Shown: positions 12,366 to 24,150, counted from the first letter of the stretch. The stretch: DNA of 64,000 nucleotides from Ampullaceana balthica (GCA_944989445.1 CALYLW010000041.1:568001-632000), one strand, 5' to 3'. The notes: a model not told the origin generated them from the sequence alone. Made by a program: numbers and translations.

Positions 12366-12640
12366 CAAAATGATGACCTTAAACAACAGTCGGCACCATC
12401 TAAGTGTACCTTTGTTTTTGTTTTTAAATTGCTATATCTCCCAATATGTTTTTACGGAATCAAGAACAAAAATGTATTATTCTTATATTTTAAATTGAAA
12501 AAACAAAACAAAACAAAGATAAAACAAAGCCATAAAAATTATTTCCAATGTTATTGGTATGTTACTTCACGCGAATTTTTAACTAGATTTGACCAGCACC
12601 AAATATTGATTAATGTGCTCCTGTGATACTGCTATAACTA
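12366..12640. other. spacer between two arrays
   Basis: AT-rich unique sequence, no feature. Confidence 0.5.
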
Positions 12641-12649
12641 GAGGCAAAT

Positions 12650-13062
12650 GAAAGACGAGAGACATATGATAAATGAGAGGCATATGATAAATGAGAGGCA
12701 TATGATAAATGAGAGGCATATGATAAATGAGTGGCATATGATAAATGAGAGGCATATGATAAATGAGAGGCATATGAAAGACGAGAGACATGAAAGATGA
12801 GGGGCATATGATAATTGAGAGGCATATGAAAGATGAGAGACATGAAAGATGAGGGGCATATGATAATTGAGAGGCATATGAAAGATGAGAGACATGAAAG
12901 ATGAGGGGCATATGATAATTGAGAGGCATATGAAAGATGAGAGACATGAAAGATGAGGGGCATATGATAATTGAGAGGCATATGAAAGATGAGAGACATG
13001 AAAGATGAGGGGCATATGATATATGAGAGGCATATGAAAGATGAGAGTATTTGATAAATGAG
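12650..13062. repeat. compound 18-bp / 52-bp tandem array
   Basis: The left part (to about 12783) is seven 18-bp units, 'gataaatgagaggcatat'. The right part repeats a 52-bp block that combines 'gaggggcatatgataatt' with 'gagaggcatatgaaagat' and 'gagagacatgaaagat'. The 52-bp block is a composite of three diverged 16-18-bp sub-units, so this is a minisatellite that gained a higher-order period. Confidence 0.94.
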
Positions 13063-13076
13063 AGGTGTGTGACTTA

Positions 13077-14049
13077 GCAAACTTTGTAGGTAGAACACCC
13101 TTTGTAGGTAGAACACCCTTTGTAGGTAGAAAACCCTTTGTAGGTAGAACGCCCTTTGTAGGTAGAACACCATTTGTAGGTAGAACACCCTTTGTAGGCA
13201 GAACATCCTTTGTAGGTAGAACACCCTTTGTAGGTAGAAAACCATTTGTAGGTAGAACACCCTTTGTAGGCAGAACATCCTTTGTAGGCAGAACACCCTT
13301 TGTAGGTAGAACACCCTTTGTAGGTAGAAAACCATTTGTAGGCAGAATATCCTTTGTAGGTAGAACACCCTTTGTAGGTAGAACACCCTTTGTAGACAGA
13401 ACACCCTTTGTAGGCAGAACACCCTTTGTAGGTAGAACACCCTTTGTAGGTAGAACACCCTTTGTAGGTAGAAAACCATTTGTAGGCAGAACATCCTTTG
13501 TAGGTAGAACACCCTTTGTAGGTAGAACACCCTTTGTAGGCAGAACACCCTTTGTAGGTAGAACACCCTTTGTAGGTAGAACACCCTTTGTAGGTAGAAC
13601 ACCCTTTGTAGGTAGAACACCCTTTGTAGGCAGAACACCCTTTGTAGACAGAACACCCTTTGTAGGTAGAACACCCTTTGTAGGTAGAACACCCTTTGTA
13701 GGTAGAAAACCATTTGTAGGCAGAACATCCTTTGTAGGTAGAACACCCTTTGTAGGTAGAAAACCATTTGTAGGTAGAACACCCTTTGTAGGCAGAACAT
13801 CCTTTGTAGGTAGAACACCATTTGTAGGTAGAACACGTTTTGTAGGCAGAACATCCTTTGTAGGTAGAACACCCTTTGTAGGTAGAAAACTATTTGTAGG
13901 TAGAACACCCTTTGTAGGTAGAACACCCTTTGTAGGTAGAACACCCTTTGTAGGTAGAACATCCTTTGTAGGCAGAACATCCTTTGTAGGTAGAACACCC
14001 TTTGTAGGTAGAACACCCTTTGTAGGTAGAACACCCTTTGTAGGTAGAG
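13077..14049. repeat. 18-bp tandem array, about 54 copies
   Basis: Unit 'tttgtaggtagaacaccc'. Recurrent variants are ggcag for ggtag, aaacca for acaccc, acatcc for acaccc, and gtagac. All units keep 18-bp register, so three or more frames stay open on both strands. Those frames are by-products, not genes. Confidence 0.97.
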
Positions 14050-14137
14050 GTAAAACTGTTGGTAGAACACCTGCTGCATGTGGAGCAGCCAATGGATTTA
14101 GAGTGTCCCCTTCAGTACCCTATTGAGGTATAACTTC

Positions 14138-14252
14138 CGGGAGGTAGACACCCCTGCCAGCGTAGCACACTCTGAAGGTATATTCCCCTGCCAGTGTAGC
14201 ACATTCTGAAGGTAGACACCCCTGCCAGTGTAGCACACTCTGAAGGTATAGA
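14138..14252. repeat. 34-bp tandem array, about 3.3 copies
   Basis: Units contain 'ccctgccagtgtagcacact' followed by 'ctgaaggtagacac'. The middle copy reads 'tattc' in place of 'agacac'. Confidence 0.9.
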
Positions 14253-14370
14253 CACCACTCTTTACTCGTGAAGAAATCAAGAAGATTATACGCATCATGT
14301 AAAGCGTGGTTTTGCATGTACCTTAGAGGTAATTGGAACATTTCGAAATGACGTGTTGGTCGCTGGACGA

Positions 14371-14657
14371 TCTCAAACTGTTAGTCAACAAATGAAAGGA
14401 CTGAAACTGTTAGTCTACAAATGAAAGGACATGAAACTGTTAGTCAACAAATGAAAGGACCTGAAACTGTTAGTCAACAAATGAAAGGACCTGAAACTGT
14501 TAGTCAACAAATGAAAGGACCTGAAACTGTTAGTCAACAAATGAAAGGACCTGAAACTGTTAGTCAACAAATGAAAGGACCTGAAACTGTTAGTCAACAA
14601 ATGAAAGGACTGAAACTGTTAGTCAACAAATGAAAGGACCTGAAACTGTTAGTCCAC
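14371..14657. repeat. 30-bp tandem array, about 9.5 copies
   Basis: Unit 'aaactgttagtcaacaaatg' plus 'aaaggacctg'. Two copies have lost one C (aaaggactg). Confidence 0.96.
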
Positions 14658-14807
14658 CAACTATATGGTCCGTCAGACCACCACTTGAAGTATTTTAAAG
14701 AATGATCACACTTCATACAAACCTACGCATCAACAGAACACGCCGATAAACGACGCTACAGTATTAATGACACCGGTCATCTTAAGTAAAAACATTTTAG
14801 ATGGTAG

Positions 14808-14972
14808 CAGTGGGGTAATAAAAGGGAACTGTGGGGGGGTGTTATGCACAAGTTGGCAGATTTTTCGTAAATTTTAGGGGCAACAATAGAGGATCTTTGT
14901 CAAAAATTGGGGCGTGGGGAGTCTGAAATCTTATCTTGCCCCCTACAGTCCGTAAATCCGGCTACGCCACTG
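14808..14972. mobile_element. possible non-autonomous hAT-like element
   Basis: The left end is 'cagtggggta' and the right end is 'tacgccactg', pairing at 9 of 10 positions. The 8-bp flanks 'gatggtag' and 'tgtggtat' match at only 5 positions, so the target duplication is weak. CAGTGGCGTAG-type ends are common in animal hAT elements. Coding capacity is absent. Confidence 0.4.
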
Positions 14973-15545
14973 TGTGGTATGCATCTTATATTTAGTTTTT
15001 AAAAAAACTTATGTTTGTCAACGACAGGCAACACACTGTGCTGCATGTGTGTTTGACTCATTAACACAACATATTCATTAACATTCGTGTCGTGTAATCG
15101 AGTCTGACAATTCCATCCGGTATCGCACACCATTTAGGTCTCTGCTCCACGTCACACAATCTGACAACTGAAGGCGGCTAATTGAGCACTTCAATTACCT
15201 TTATTATCATCATTTTTTATTCTGCTAATTTTAACAGCACGAGTTGGCGGTAGATGAAAGATTCATTAAAGCGCGAGGCTGTCTTGTCGAGTGCTGTCCC
15301 CTCCATTTTCCTGGAGGTGAGCGCACAGTTCGATTTACGACCTTCCTCACCAGGTGGGTCGGATGAGGGGAGTGCCACCTGTTGGGTCAGATTTATGTTT
15401 GGCCGTAATTAAGTCTGGAGATAAAATTATGAGGACCAGGTACAATGACATGATCTGATCAACCGGTTGTAAACGAAATAATTCTTGTTTATGTGTGTGT
15501 TCATGTCGGTATGGGTATGCGATAACGAACCGGTGTTTGTAATCA
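14973..15545. other. unique sequence with candidate non-coding island, 15180-15300
   Basis: 'ggcggctaattgagcacttc' is followed by 'attacctttattatcatc' and 'gcgaggctgtcttgtcg', higher-complexity sequence with homeodomain-type cores. No coding evidence. Confidence 0.3.
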
Positions 15546-15549
15546 ATGA

Positions 15550-16084
15550 TTGTGTGTGTGTAATGTATGCTTGTGTGTAATGAATGCGTGTGTGTAATGA
15601 ATGCGCGTGTGTAATGTATGCTTGTGTGTAATGAATGCGTGTGTGTAATGAATGCGCGTGTGTAATGTATGCTTGTGTGTAATGAATGCGTGTGTGTAAT
15701 GAATGCGCGTGTGTAATGTATGCTTGTGTGTAATGTATGCTTGTGTGTAATGAGTGTAAGTGTAACGTTTACATTTGTGTGTGTAATGAATGCGCGTGTG
15801 TAATGTATGCTTTTGTCTTTAATTAGTGTATGTGTAATGTGTGTAATTGGTATCATTGGTATGTAAATATGTACGCGTGTGTAATGTTTGCGTCATGGTC
15901 ATGTTATGTGTTGTTGGTGTGTAATGCTTCTATGCGTGAGTAATATTTGCGTGTGTTTAATGCTTGCGTGTCTATTATGTTTGCGTGTGTGTGCGTAATA
16001 TGTGCGCGGTGTGTGATGTTAGTACGCGTGTGTAATGTATGCGCGTATGTGTCAATTATGCTCATGTCTGTAATGTTTGCGTTA
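15550..16084. repeat. 17-bp tandem array with 51-bp trimer, left part
   Basis: The 17-bp monomers 'aatgaatgcgtgtgtgt', 'aatgaatgcgcgtgtgt' and 'aatgtatgcttgtgtgt' repeat in order, giving a 51-bp higher-order unit up to about 15740. The pattern then decays to TG-rich sequence. The array is split by an RTE-like insertion, and its continuation resumes at about 16661. Confidence 0.93.
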
Positions 16085-16660
16085 AAGGCAAGAGCAGCCT
16101 TCCAGCAACTCAAGAATGTTTGGGTCTCCAACAACTTAGGCAGCAAGTTAAACGTAAGGATTTTTTAACGCTATAGTGAAACCTGTGCTGCTATATGGAG
16201 CCGAGACACGGAGAACAACTGCCGTAAACCAGACCAGAATCCAGTCCTTCATCAACAATTGTCTAAGAAGGATTCTCAGAATTCACTGGCCGGACAAAAT
16301 CAGCAACCGGGAACTGTGGCAGCGGACAAAACAGAAGCCCATTGAGGAAGAGATTCTCCAGAAGCGATGGAGGTGGATTGGCCATACCGTAAGAAAACCT
16401 GCTTCTAATACAACAAGGCAAGCCCTGAAATGGAACCCACAGGGTAAGCGGAAAAGAGGCCGTCAAAGAAACACGTGGCGCCGAGAATTGGAGACAGACA
16501 TCAAGAGAAATGGTCATGAATGGAAGATCCTGGAGAAGCTGGCCCAGGATAGAGATGGCTGGAGGTCTCTCGTAGGTGGCCTATGCCCTTGGAGGAACCG
16601 CAGACGCCGACGATGATCGGTGGATGCTCCTCATAGACGAGAAGGCTCAACAACAACAAC
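16085..16660 (+). mobile_element. RTE-like non-LTR retrotransposon, 5'-truncated 3' end
   Basis: It encodes the C-terminal end of an RTE-clade ORF. Conserved blocks are 'KPVLLYGAET', 'LRRILRIHWPDKISNRELW', 'RWRWIGHTVRKP', 'ALKWNPQGKRKRGR' and 'GLCPWRNRR', followed by a short (CAA)n tail at 16648-16662, which is the usual RTE ending. The first 25 or so codons (16085-16164) are in another frame because a T-run near 16160-16165 has gained one base. The flanks carry a near-perfect 51-bp target duplication (16034-16084 and 16661-16711, one mismatch), so the insertion is young. It landed inside the 17-bp array. Confidence 0.93.
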
Positions 16661-16740
16661 AATGTATGTGCGTATGTGTCAATTATGCTCATGTCTGTAA
16701 TGTTTGCGTTATGTGTTTGTGTGTGTTATGTTTGTTGCTC
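16661..16740. repeat. continuation of the 17-bp array after the RTE insertion
   Basis: Begins with the second copy of the target duplication and continues in the same TG-rich decayed repeat. Confidence 0.85.
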
Positions 16741-16764
16741 ATATACCAAGATAGCCCAGAACAA

Positions 16765-16834
16765 TCCTTGAAACAATCCTACTAATATTGAAACAATCCT
16801 ACTAATATTGAAACAATCCTACTAATATTGAAAC
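16765..16834. repeat. 20-bp tandem array, about 3.5 copies
   Basis: Unit 'cctactaatattgaaacaat', identical copies. Confidence 0.93.
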
Positions 16835-18454
16835 ATGTGCTAAGATCGCTCATAAAATCATTCAAATATCAATTTAATTTACTCCGTTCAAATGTACTTC
16901 AGCAAAATGATATCTGGCAATACACACAGTTTGTGACATCACAGATGACATTAAACACAATGTACCTGACATGTCATTCCACATACCTGAGTGAAATGAG
17001 ATGTCATTACCATATCGACTTAACCCAAGGGCTTGTCACAAGAAATCCAGACCTGTCACAAGACGAATCGTATTATACTATCCCCGGAATGTTATAACAA
17101 ACGTGACATTGCAATCTACCCAGAATGTCATAATAGTCATAACATACCTGACACATGACACGGTAAACCTGACGTGTGACGACACACCTGAAATATCAAA
17201 ATTCTCAACAAATTTGTTTCGCCACAGAATATTAACAATAACGAAATGCGTTCTATACCTTAAAAAACAAATCTCATTTAAAAAAGAACAACTCTTGACA
17301 AATGGGAAGTAGAATTAATGACACTGAAGATGGCGCTTGAAAGAAAATCGTTAATTAGTACTAATCACATAGGCTAATGACAATCTCCAGGATTGGAGCT
17401 GGGATAGGAAAGAAGAATATTAAAAAAAAACCATATAAAACCAAGGTGAGAAGGAAACGAGGCAATACAATAAAATAACTAGTGTCGTCATTAGCACTAG
17501 CTGTGTAACCCGTCATTTCTCGGGACAAGGTCTAATTAGCGTCACATGGATGATCATGGCCAACGGGAGCCGTCATTGAGCAATTTCAGTTGTGTGTAAG
17601 GTGTGGGGCTCTGGATGTCACCTAATCCTTGGATTATTTCTTTATATCCACGGAGCTGTATTGGTGACGTATAAAAAGAAAACATGAACAAATTACTGGA
17701 GTTGCGAGATACCTGCGTAGATAGATTAGTGACTGGAACAAGCTTCCAAAAGGACCCATTGAGGCGACATCAATTGAAGCATTTGTTTCTGATGCCCCCT
17801 ATTCTCCAACCACCTGTCACTACCCCCTCACCCCCCACGATGAGAAACCCTGCAAAGAAACATCTTCCCAGATGTATAGGCTGTAAGTATAGTCAAACCA
17901 CAATGATCAACGAATTGGGCGTCGGTCCTTAAAAAAGGAAAGATAAAGAATAATGTCTCTTTCCTCAATCTCCATTGTCTTCAGTAAGATCATTTCTAAC
18001 ACCATCCCACAGCCACGACTTTCTACTCCATCCTCTTTCCTCCTGTCAACCCAACCTTCTCTCTCATATCTTCCTCTGTACACCCTCATTCTGTCCTTTA
18101 GTTTATTTTCGTATGTACTTAAGTGTCTATCTACTTTTCCTATCTGACCTTCCATAACAACCAACACACACACACTATCCAAGTTATTAACCACATCTCA
18201 AACTCTATCCTTACGCTGTCCCTTTCATGACGACCCACCTAACCACTGAACACCGCACGACTGTTCCAGGCTGCCGTACTCCTAAACCAACCAGTGTATT
18301 ACTTGTATTACTCCCAACATTTACCACCTTCCACCTTCTCCCCTACACGCACACTAATCCAGATAGCCTTTATTAAGACTGTTTCGTCATATCTATCTAT
18401 TGCTCTATACATCTAAAAGTCTAAAAATACTTTGTACCTTTTGTGATCTTATTG
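16835..18454. other. 1.6 kb without a gene; decayed repeat and candidate island
   Basis: 16960-17190 has irregular 'acctgac' and 'tgtcat' motifs, probably an eroded minisatellite. 17300-17650 is higher complexity with 'cgttaattagtactaatcac', 'gtcattagcactagc' and 'gtctaattagcgtcac', a candidate non-coding element. 17940-18200 is pyrimidine-rich. No coding domain was found. Confidence 0.35.
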
Positions 18455-18600
18455 CTTATGTTCCCTTTAAGCTGCGCGGCTACGTGGCCGCGCAGATATC
18501 TGACCGAAGACTGCGCAGCAAATTTTGTAAAAATAGTGCACAAAAAAATGGATGCTGTGCAGCTTTCCACACGGAATTACGAACCTTAGAGGGAATATTG
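18455..18600 (+). mobile_element. short GC-rich MITE (family 'CAATGTTCCCT'), degraded copy
   Basis: It matches the left half and right end of the 56248-56426 element: 'ttccctttaag', 'gcgcagatatctgac', 'aatggatgctgtgcag' and 'gagggaatattg'. The left terminus is altered and no target duplication is evident. Confidence 0.75.
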
Positions 18601-18690
18601 CCCCATTAAAACAACAACAACAACACACACAATCACACACACACAAACTCACACACACACATACACACACAATCAACAGTTTATGTCCAC
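18601..18690. repeat. (CAA)n / (CA)n simple repeat
   Basis: 'acaacaacaacaac' runs into CACACA-rich sequence. Confidence 0.9.
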
Positions 18691-18897
18691 GACACAAACA
18701 AACATGCATAAAGAACATCAATCGTTTTTGTGCCCCCTTTACTCATAGTCACGATTCCATGCTAACTTCTGTTCCCATACTTACTATGTACTAACATCAA
18801 CAGCATGTACCCTGAGCATTGACGCTAACATTACCAGCCTGTACCCTGAGCATCTTATGGCTGCACACAACAACCCCAACGTTGTCCCTACATCCAA

Positions 18898-19264
18898 AAT
18901 TTCAACATTCTATAACATCCCAACATTCTATAACATCCCAACATTCTATAACATCCAACATCCAAACATTCTATAACATCCCACCATTCTATAACATCCA
19001 ACATCCCAACATTCTATAACATCCAACATCCCACCATTCTATAACATCCAACATCCAAACATTCTATAACATCCAACATCCAAACATTCTATAACATCCC
19101 AACATTCTATAACATCCAACATCCCAACATTCCATAACATCCAAAACCTAAACATTCTATAACATCCAACATCCCAACATTCTATAACATCCAACATCCC
19201 AACATTCTATAACATCCAACATCCCAACATTATATAACATCCAACATACCAACATTCTATATTT
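18898..19264. repeat. 18/25-bp tandem array
   Basis: Units are either 'cattctataacatcccaa' (18 bp) or the same with a 7-bp 'caacatc' insertion (25 bp), mixed along about 370 bp. The longer form dominates on the right. Confidence 0.93.
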
Positions 19265-19900
19265 TCCGCCCTCACCAACAAAAACGACGAATCTCCTCAT
19301 ACACATCGATAGTTTCACCAAAGTAAGAAAAACATTGACCAATCAAAGATCACGGCACCTTCTAACTACACGTTCAATTTTTATAAAATAAGGCAGTTGT
19401 AATAGAACATAAGGTACGGTACTCTTACACCTGGGCGAGTACTACAAAGTAGTAAATGCTCTAATGTAGCAGTATCAAGGCTCTGGATTTTTTTAAACTT
19501 AACTTCCGCGAAAGAAAATCCTGCTGCCGACCGATCTCGCCGCCACTGCACGCAGAGGCGTAGCTGGCTATTTGTTTCGACTGTGGCAGCCTGATACTTT
19601 TGCCACCCCCGCCAAACAAAAACAAAAAAAAACAAACAACAACCAACAACCAACTGTCCAAGTCAACTCATCCCTAAGCATGAGAGAGACGCACCCAGGC
19701 GCACTTTGATCCCATCAATAACATTTAAGAAGAAAACAAAACACAAATTAAACACGTTTCAGACGTAACAGAAAAGACGATACCTAAAGGAATTAATGCC
19801 TCATTTATTATTATTTTTTAAATAAAAGTTAACATTAGTCATACTACAAATTACGATCAATTATTATGTAGAATGAAAAAATGATAATAACTTTTTTAAA
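19265..19900. other. unassigned sequence, no gene seen
   Basis: A 'gaggcgtagctggctat' stretch at about 19555 resembles the ends of animal MITEs, but no element could be delimited. Confidence 0.4.
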
Positions 19901-20390
19901 AAAATCCTTTATATTAACTTGTGGTGTCTGTTTGAGCCCGTGATTACTTGCTTGCTTGCCGAAAAAACTTTGGATCGATTTTTAACCCACTTCCTCGTAA
20001 GCTAGCGAGCTGAAATTTTGCAGGCAGACTCGTGCCGATGATAAAAACGATATATCAAAATTTCAGATCGATCGCATGTACTGTAATTAAATTATTGCAT
20101 TTTTATATTATTTTATTTATCTCTATGTATCAAGTTAATTCTTGTGCTAGAGTGTTGCGATGCGTATTATATTGAACAACCTTTCCTGTCGCGTAATAAG
20201 GTGCGTATTATATACACAATACTTTTTAAAAAATATATTACCGATCGGTGCGCATTATATTAAACATGTTTTCCGAGACATAACCAACATTTTGTATTTT
20301 TGGATGGTCTTGCGCTGCTTATTGTAATGAACATTCTTTTAGTTATGTCTCATACATAACGGATTTATTGTCAAAAACTTGTTTGTTTAA
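19901..20390 (+). mobile_element. Helentron-like element, copy 1 (about 0.49 kb)
   Basis: It starts with 'aaatcctttatattaact' and ends near 'ggatttattgtcaaaaactt', so the two ends contain an imperfect inverted 'aaatccttta'. The interior shares long blocks with the copies at 28011 and 30028: 'gagctgaaattttgcaggca', 'caaaatttcagatcgatcgc' and 'gtaattaaatt'. There is no coding capacity. The T/A-run insertion sites and lack of a clear target duplication fit a Helentron-like rolling-circle element, but no diagnostic 3' hairpin was established. Confidence 0.7.
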
Positions 20391-21427
20391 AAAATAATAA
20401 TAATATATTTCTTTTTAAAAAGTTTCTAAAAGTTTTTTTTCCTTCTTGAATCACATAAGCTGAATTTAAAATTGAAAAATCGATCACTATTTGCACCGAG
20501 ACTGTAATGGAATATTTACAACGATGAGACAAAGGTATCGGGCCACTAGAAGTTAACACCCTAGCGTATGACTAAACGAGACGAGAAAGAAAAAGAATAA
20601 GAACCAAAAAAAAGTCACTCAGACATATTGAAGCGATTATCGACTGACTCATTTTCGTCATTGCCGCCATTATCATTATTTATTTTTACCGGTAATGTCA
20701 CTAACGTCTCGATGTGGGCTCGGGGTCCCACTGGCAAAAAACACGGCAATCGAAGTGGAATCTTATTTTCACGACCTTTCAGCGCGGGGGCAATTTCTTG
20801 GCTTGTTTGAAGTTGTAGTGGCCGTGTATGACATAATCGCTCGTGTTGGGGGAGTTTTTTGTGTCTCCGCGTCTAAACCGGGCCATCAGAGAGTAGCTAG
20901 GTATTCTATTAGATATACTTAGATACCAGCAGATTAGTCGTAATAGCGAGTGGCTCATTAAAACTCAGGGAACAGGGATCCTCACATCTCGATCATCTGT
21001 CTCATTTTATCTCATTTTATCTCTTTTTTTTGTCAATCATTATTTCTTTAAAATTTCTCTCTCTCTCTATTATCGTTTCTTATTTCTCTCATTTATTACC
21101 TTATATGAATAAAAATATATCTTATCTTTTTAATATCATATATACACCTTGCTGACTTACATTTCATAAATATCGTTTCTTAAGTAGATTAAGCACCGGC
21201 ATGTATATCTAATTTAATTTAATATTATTTGAATCTAATTTTTCTCAGCTCATTAATCGTTTCTCTTGTATAGTAAATAGTCAACGCCATTTTAACAGCC
21301 TCCTGTGGTGACAGACAGTATAATGAATTGAGGCGAAAAAAACAACTTAATACTTCAGATTGTAATTTTATACTATGTAGTATAAACACTCACAAAACTA
21401 AAATACTTCCATGTCTGCGGTGTTGGT
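20391..21427. other. about 1 kb unassigned
   Basis: GC-richer sequence at 20640-20900 without a recognised domain, then CT/AT-rich sequence including a short (CT)n at about 21055-21070. No gene seen. Confidence 0.4.
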
Positions 21428-21607
21428 CAATGTTCCATCTAAGATTCGTTGGTCCATGTTCAAATAGAAAAAAAACTCGCGTGCAAAGTTGCGCAGCATC
21501 CATTTTTTAAAACAATCTTTTTTAAAAATTTGCTGCGCGATAATTATAAACTGCTGCGCTGCGTCGGTCAGATATCTGCGCGACCGCGCAGCTTAAAGGG
21601 AACATTG
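21428..21607 (-). mobile_element. short GC-rich MITE (family 'CAATGTTCCCT'), copy 2
   Basis: 180 bp with ends 'caatgttcca' and 'gggaacattg'. The 8-bp flanks 'gtgttggt' (21420-21427) and 'atgttggt' (21608-21615) match at 7 of 8 positions, so it is hAT-type. It lies in the reverse orientation to the copies at 18455 and 56248. The interior carries GCGCGACCGCGCAG-type palindromes. Confidence 0.9.
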
Positions 21608-21615
21608 ATGTTGGT

Positions 21616-21700
21616 ACTCAAATAGACTAATCTATTTCTATGTCTGTAGTGCTGGTAATAACGTAGACTAATCTATTTCTATGTCTGTATTGTGGGTACC
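21616..21700. repeat. short two-copy repeat, about 45-50 bp
   Basis: Two copies of 'agactaatctatttctatgt' plus flanking sequence. Confidence 0.7.
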
Positions 21701-21879
21701 ACATATCACGAACGTATGTTTCTAGTAGTGGTACTCATATAGAACTAACCTATATTTCTCGTACAGGTACTCAGTCAAGTGTGACCAGGGCTGTCACTGA
21801 AGCACCTGCAACTCCTACTATAACAGTTGCAAAGAGCCTCAGATAGTTAAGGAAGCAAAAAACAAAACAAAAAAGAAAT

Positions 21880-22412
21880 GACGCATGAAATTTTTTTAAA
21901 ATAAAAACTAGAATGAGTATTTAAACGCAATTTTCAAAAAAGAATATCCGATTGTTTTATTCAAGGGAAATCACTCTAGATTACATTAAAAGTCATTTCA
22001 AATAAATAATTCTTAAACTAAACAAACATTTGCTATTTAAAAATTGCTGCTAAAATTATGGGAGTCGAACGAAAAGAGATTTTTTTAAAATTTACTTCTC
22101 CAACATTGTTCTAAATATTATCAACTATCGTTTGGCGGTTGTTTCAACCCGATAGATTTTATGGTTCGCGAGAAATTTTCAAAATACTGATATTTTTTCG
22201 TTTTTTTTGTGCGTGGATTTTTCAGGAAATCCATTAAACCTTTTCGGTATTTCTTTTTGGCCCGTGCACATCATTGGGACCTCCTTAACATATTTGCAAT
22301 AGACCCGAACCCTCTATCTGGTATGGTTCAGGAGGAGTTGCATGATCAAGCTCGAACAGACAGGACAGATATTTCAAATATATAAACGCAATTTTTTCCA
22401 TAGGAAATTGTG
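21880..22412 (+). mobile_element. unclassified dispersed element
   Basis: The left part, 'aataaaaactagaatgagta' and the following roughly 170 bp, recurs at 52405-52570. The right end, 'tatataaacgcaatttttt' with 'ccataggaaattgtgtt', is palindromic and recurs near 55675-55715. 'gaacagacaggacagatatt' just before the end resembles the 3' regions of Helentron-like elements. The class is not certain. Confidence 0.5.
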
Positions 22413-22757
22413 TTCAAAATTGAATGTTGGGAATACACACCCTTGAAATGAGCAAAAGGCTCCAAAAGTCACGTGCTCGCTTGCCAAACATTGACAGATA
22501 GACAAGGTACGCCAAAATGACCGATAGACAAGGTGCACCCATTGATACATACACAAGGTGCACCCAATGACAAACACACACACGGTGCACGCATTGACGT
22601 ATGGAACAACTTTAAAAATATGTGCATCCGAAAAATTTGACCCCTTACTGCTGAGTGTTTGTCGACCCAGGACTAAATTCAAAGTAATGTCATGGACTAA
22701 AGGCTCAAATTCAACTAAGACAAAAAGCAAGGAAAACAAGAGACCACGTTGGATTTC
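22413..22757. other. unassigned; irregular 'caaggtgcacccattgac' motif
   Basis: Three or four loosely repeated 'gacaaggtgcaccca' blocks between 22500 and 22600 suggest an old minisatellite. No gene. Confidence 0.45.
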
Positions 22758-22763
22758 AGAAAG

Positions 22764-22974
22764 ATGAGCAGGTCAGAGATCAGCAGGTCAAAGTTCAGTA
22801 GGCCAGAGGTCAGCAGGTTAGATGTCAGTAGGGCAGAGCTCAACAGGTCTGAGATATGCAGGTCATGGGTCAGCAAGTCAAAGGTCAGTATGTCAGAGAT
22901 CAGCAGGCTAGAGATATGCAGGTCAGGGGCCAGCAGGTCAGATGTCAGCAGTGTTAGATATCAGTAGGTCAGAA
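22764..22974. repeat. 15-bp degenerate tandem array, about 14 copies
   Basis: Unit near 'caggtcagagatcag', with substantial divergence between copies. Confidence 0.88.
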
Positions 22975-23951
22975 TGGTTCACACACTTTTTGATAGATAT
23001 CTTATCGGATTATTCATCACAGCTGTGTTTTCCATTTTGTTTTTTCTACTCGTGTGATTTGTTTGCTCTCTGTTGAAGGCTTTTCGTCGATACGTTCAAT
23101 GTTGTGTTGTCGTTATTTTCATTCTTACCCATGCCCTGTTTAATTGGTTCCATTCTACTTGGCTGAACTCCCAACCCTTTATAATGACAAGCACACGGTC
23201 GAGTGGGCATTCATTGTCCTCGCAGGGCAGACAGCATATAAGTTGAGGATCACTGCAAAAGATGATTAGTATCGACGTCTGCGCTTGATGAGGGTAATAA
23301 GATAACACCGCTTAACAAAGCCATTACTCTTACACGACATGTCGTCATGACAATCTAATTACGAACAAACTACTAATGATGGTGTTTTTGTTTGTCGTTT
23401 TGTTTTATTACGGATAAAAATGTTGTGTTGTTCTTAATATTAAGAATACCCCCCCCCCTGAAAATAGAATAACATACGTTATGACCATTTAATTTAATGT
23501 GTGTTGTGCTTTGATAATTTGAACTCAAAAATGAATAATCTCTTTAAAAATCCGAAAATGACTTTGTGGTAGATCTATAGAATTGGATTTAAAGCAGAGC
23601 TCTTTTCTTTAAGAATTTAGAATTTTTCAAGCTAGTAATAGCTACACAAACTAAATATGCTTAATTTGAAGAACTATTTTTTTGGAGAAAAAAAAATGTT
23701 GTAAAAGTTTATAAGTAAAAAAAAATGTGCATGATCCATCTCACCCTGTTTAAGACTGTTTCAATCGATCCTGGCAATGGGGGAACTATCTATTCCCTAC
23801 ATTGAGGAGCTAAAGCTCTATAACATCTTTTCCTCTCGTCTGTTAAATTTTACGCACAGGCCCGTGCAGCTGATAACCTCAATGATCATGAATAGAGTTA
23901 GTTTGTATCATACATTTTTATGTTATTTTTATTTGTTTCGCTGATTTTAGA
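22975..23951. other. about 1 kb unassigned
   Basis: AT-rich sequence with C-runs and A-runs. No recognisable gene or repeat. Confidence 0.45.
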
Positions 23952-24150
23952 CTAGGGGCCGTAAAGTACGTCACGCCATTTTTGATCATTTTTGACCCCC
24001 CTCCCCCCTGTTACAAATCTCGGGACCCCCCCCCTCCCTAAAGTACGTCACACTTTCCAAATTTAACACCTAATTAAAATATTTAATTTAATACTTAAAA
24101 TAAACTTCACTATTAAATTGTATTAAAATATAAAATTTCCACTTAAAAGT

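Noticed and set aside
9822..12626. Several overlapping open frames of 100-423 codons over the 27-bp array
   Set aside because: The unit is stop-free and a multiple of 3, so all forward frames stay open. No splice signals, domains or frame-specific constraint.
12610..14126. Frames of 353-489 codons on both strands over the 18-bp arrays
   Set aside because: Same unit effect. Both strands and several frames are open at once, and there is no support for one.
19555..19620. MITE end resembling CAGAGGCGTAGCTGG
   Set aside because: No partner terminus or target duplication could be found.
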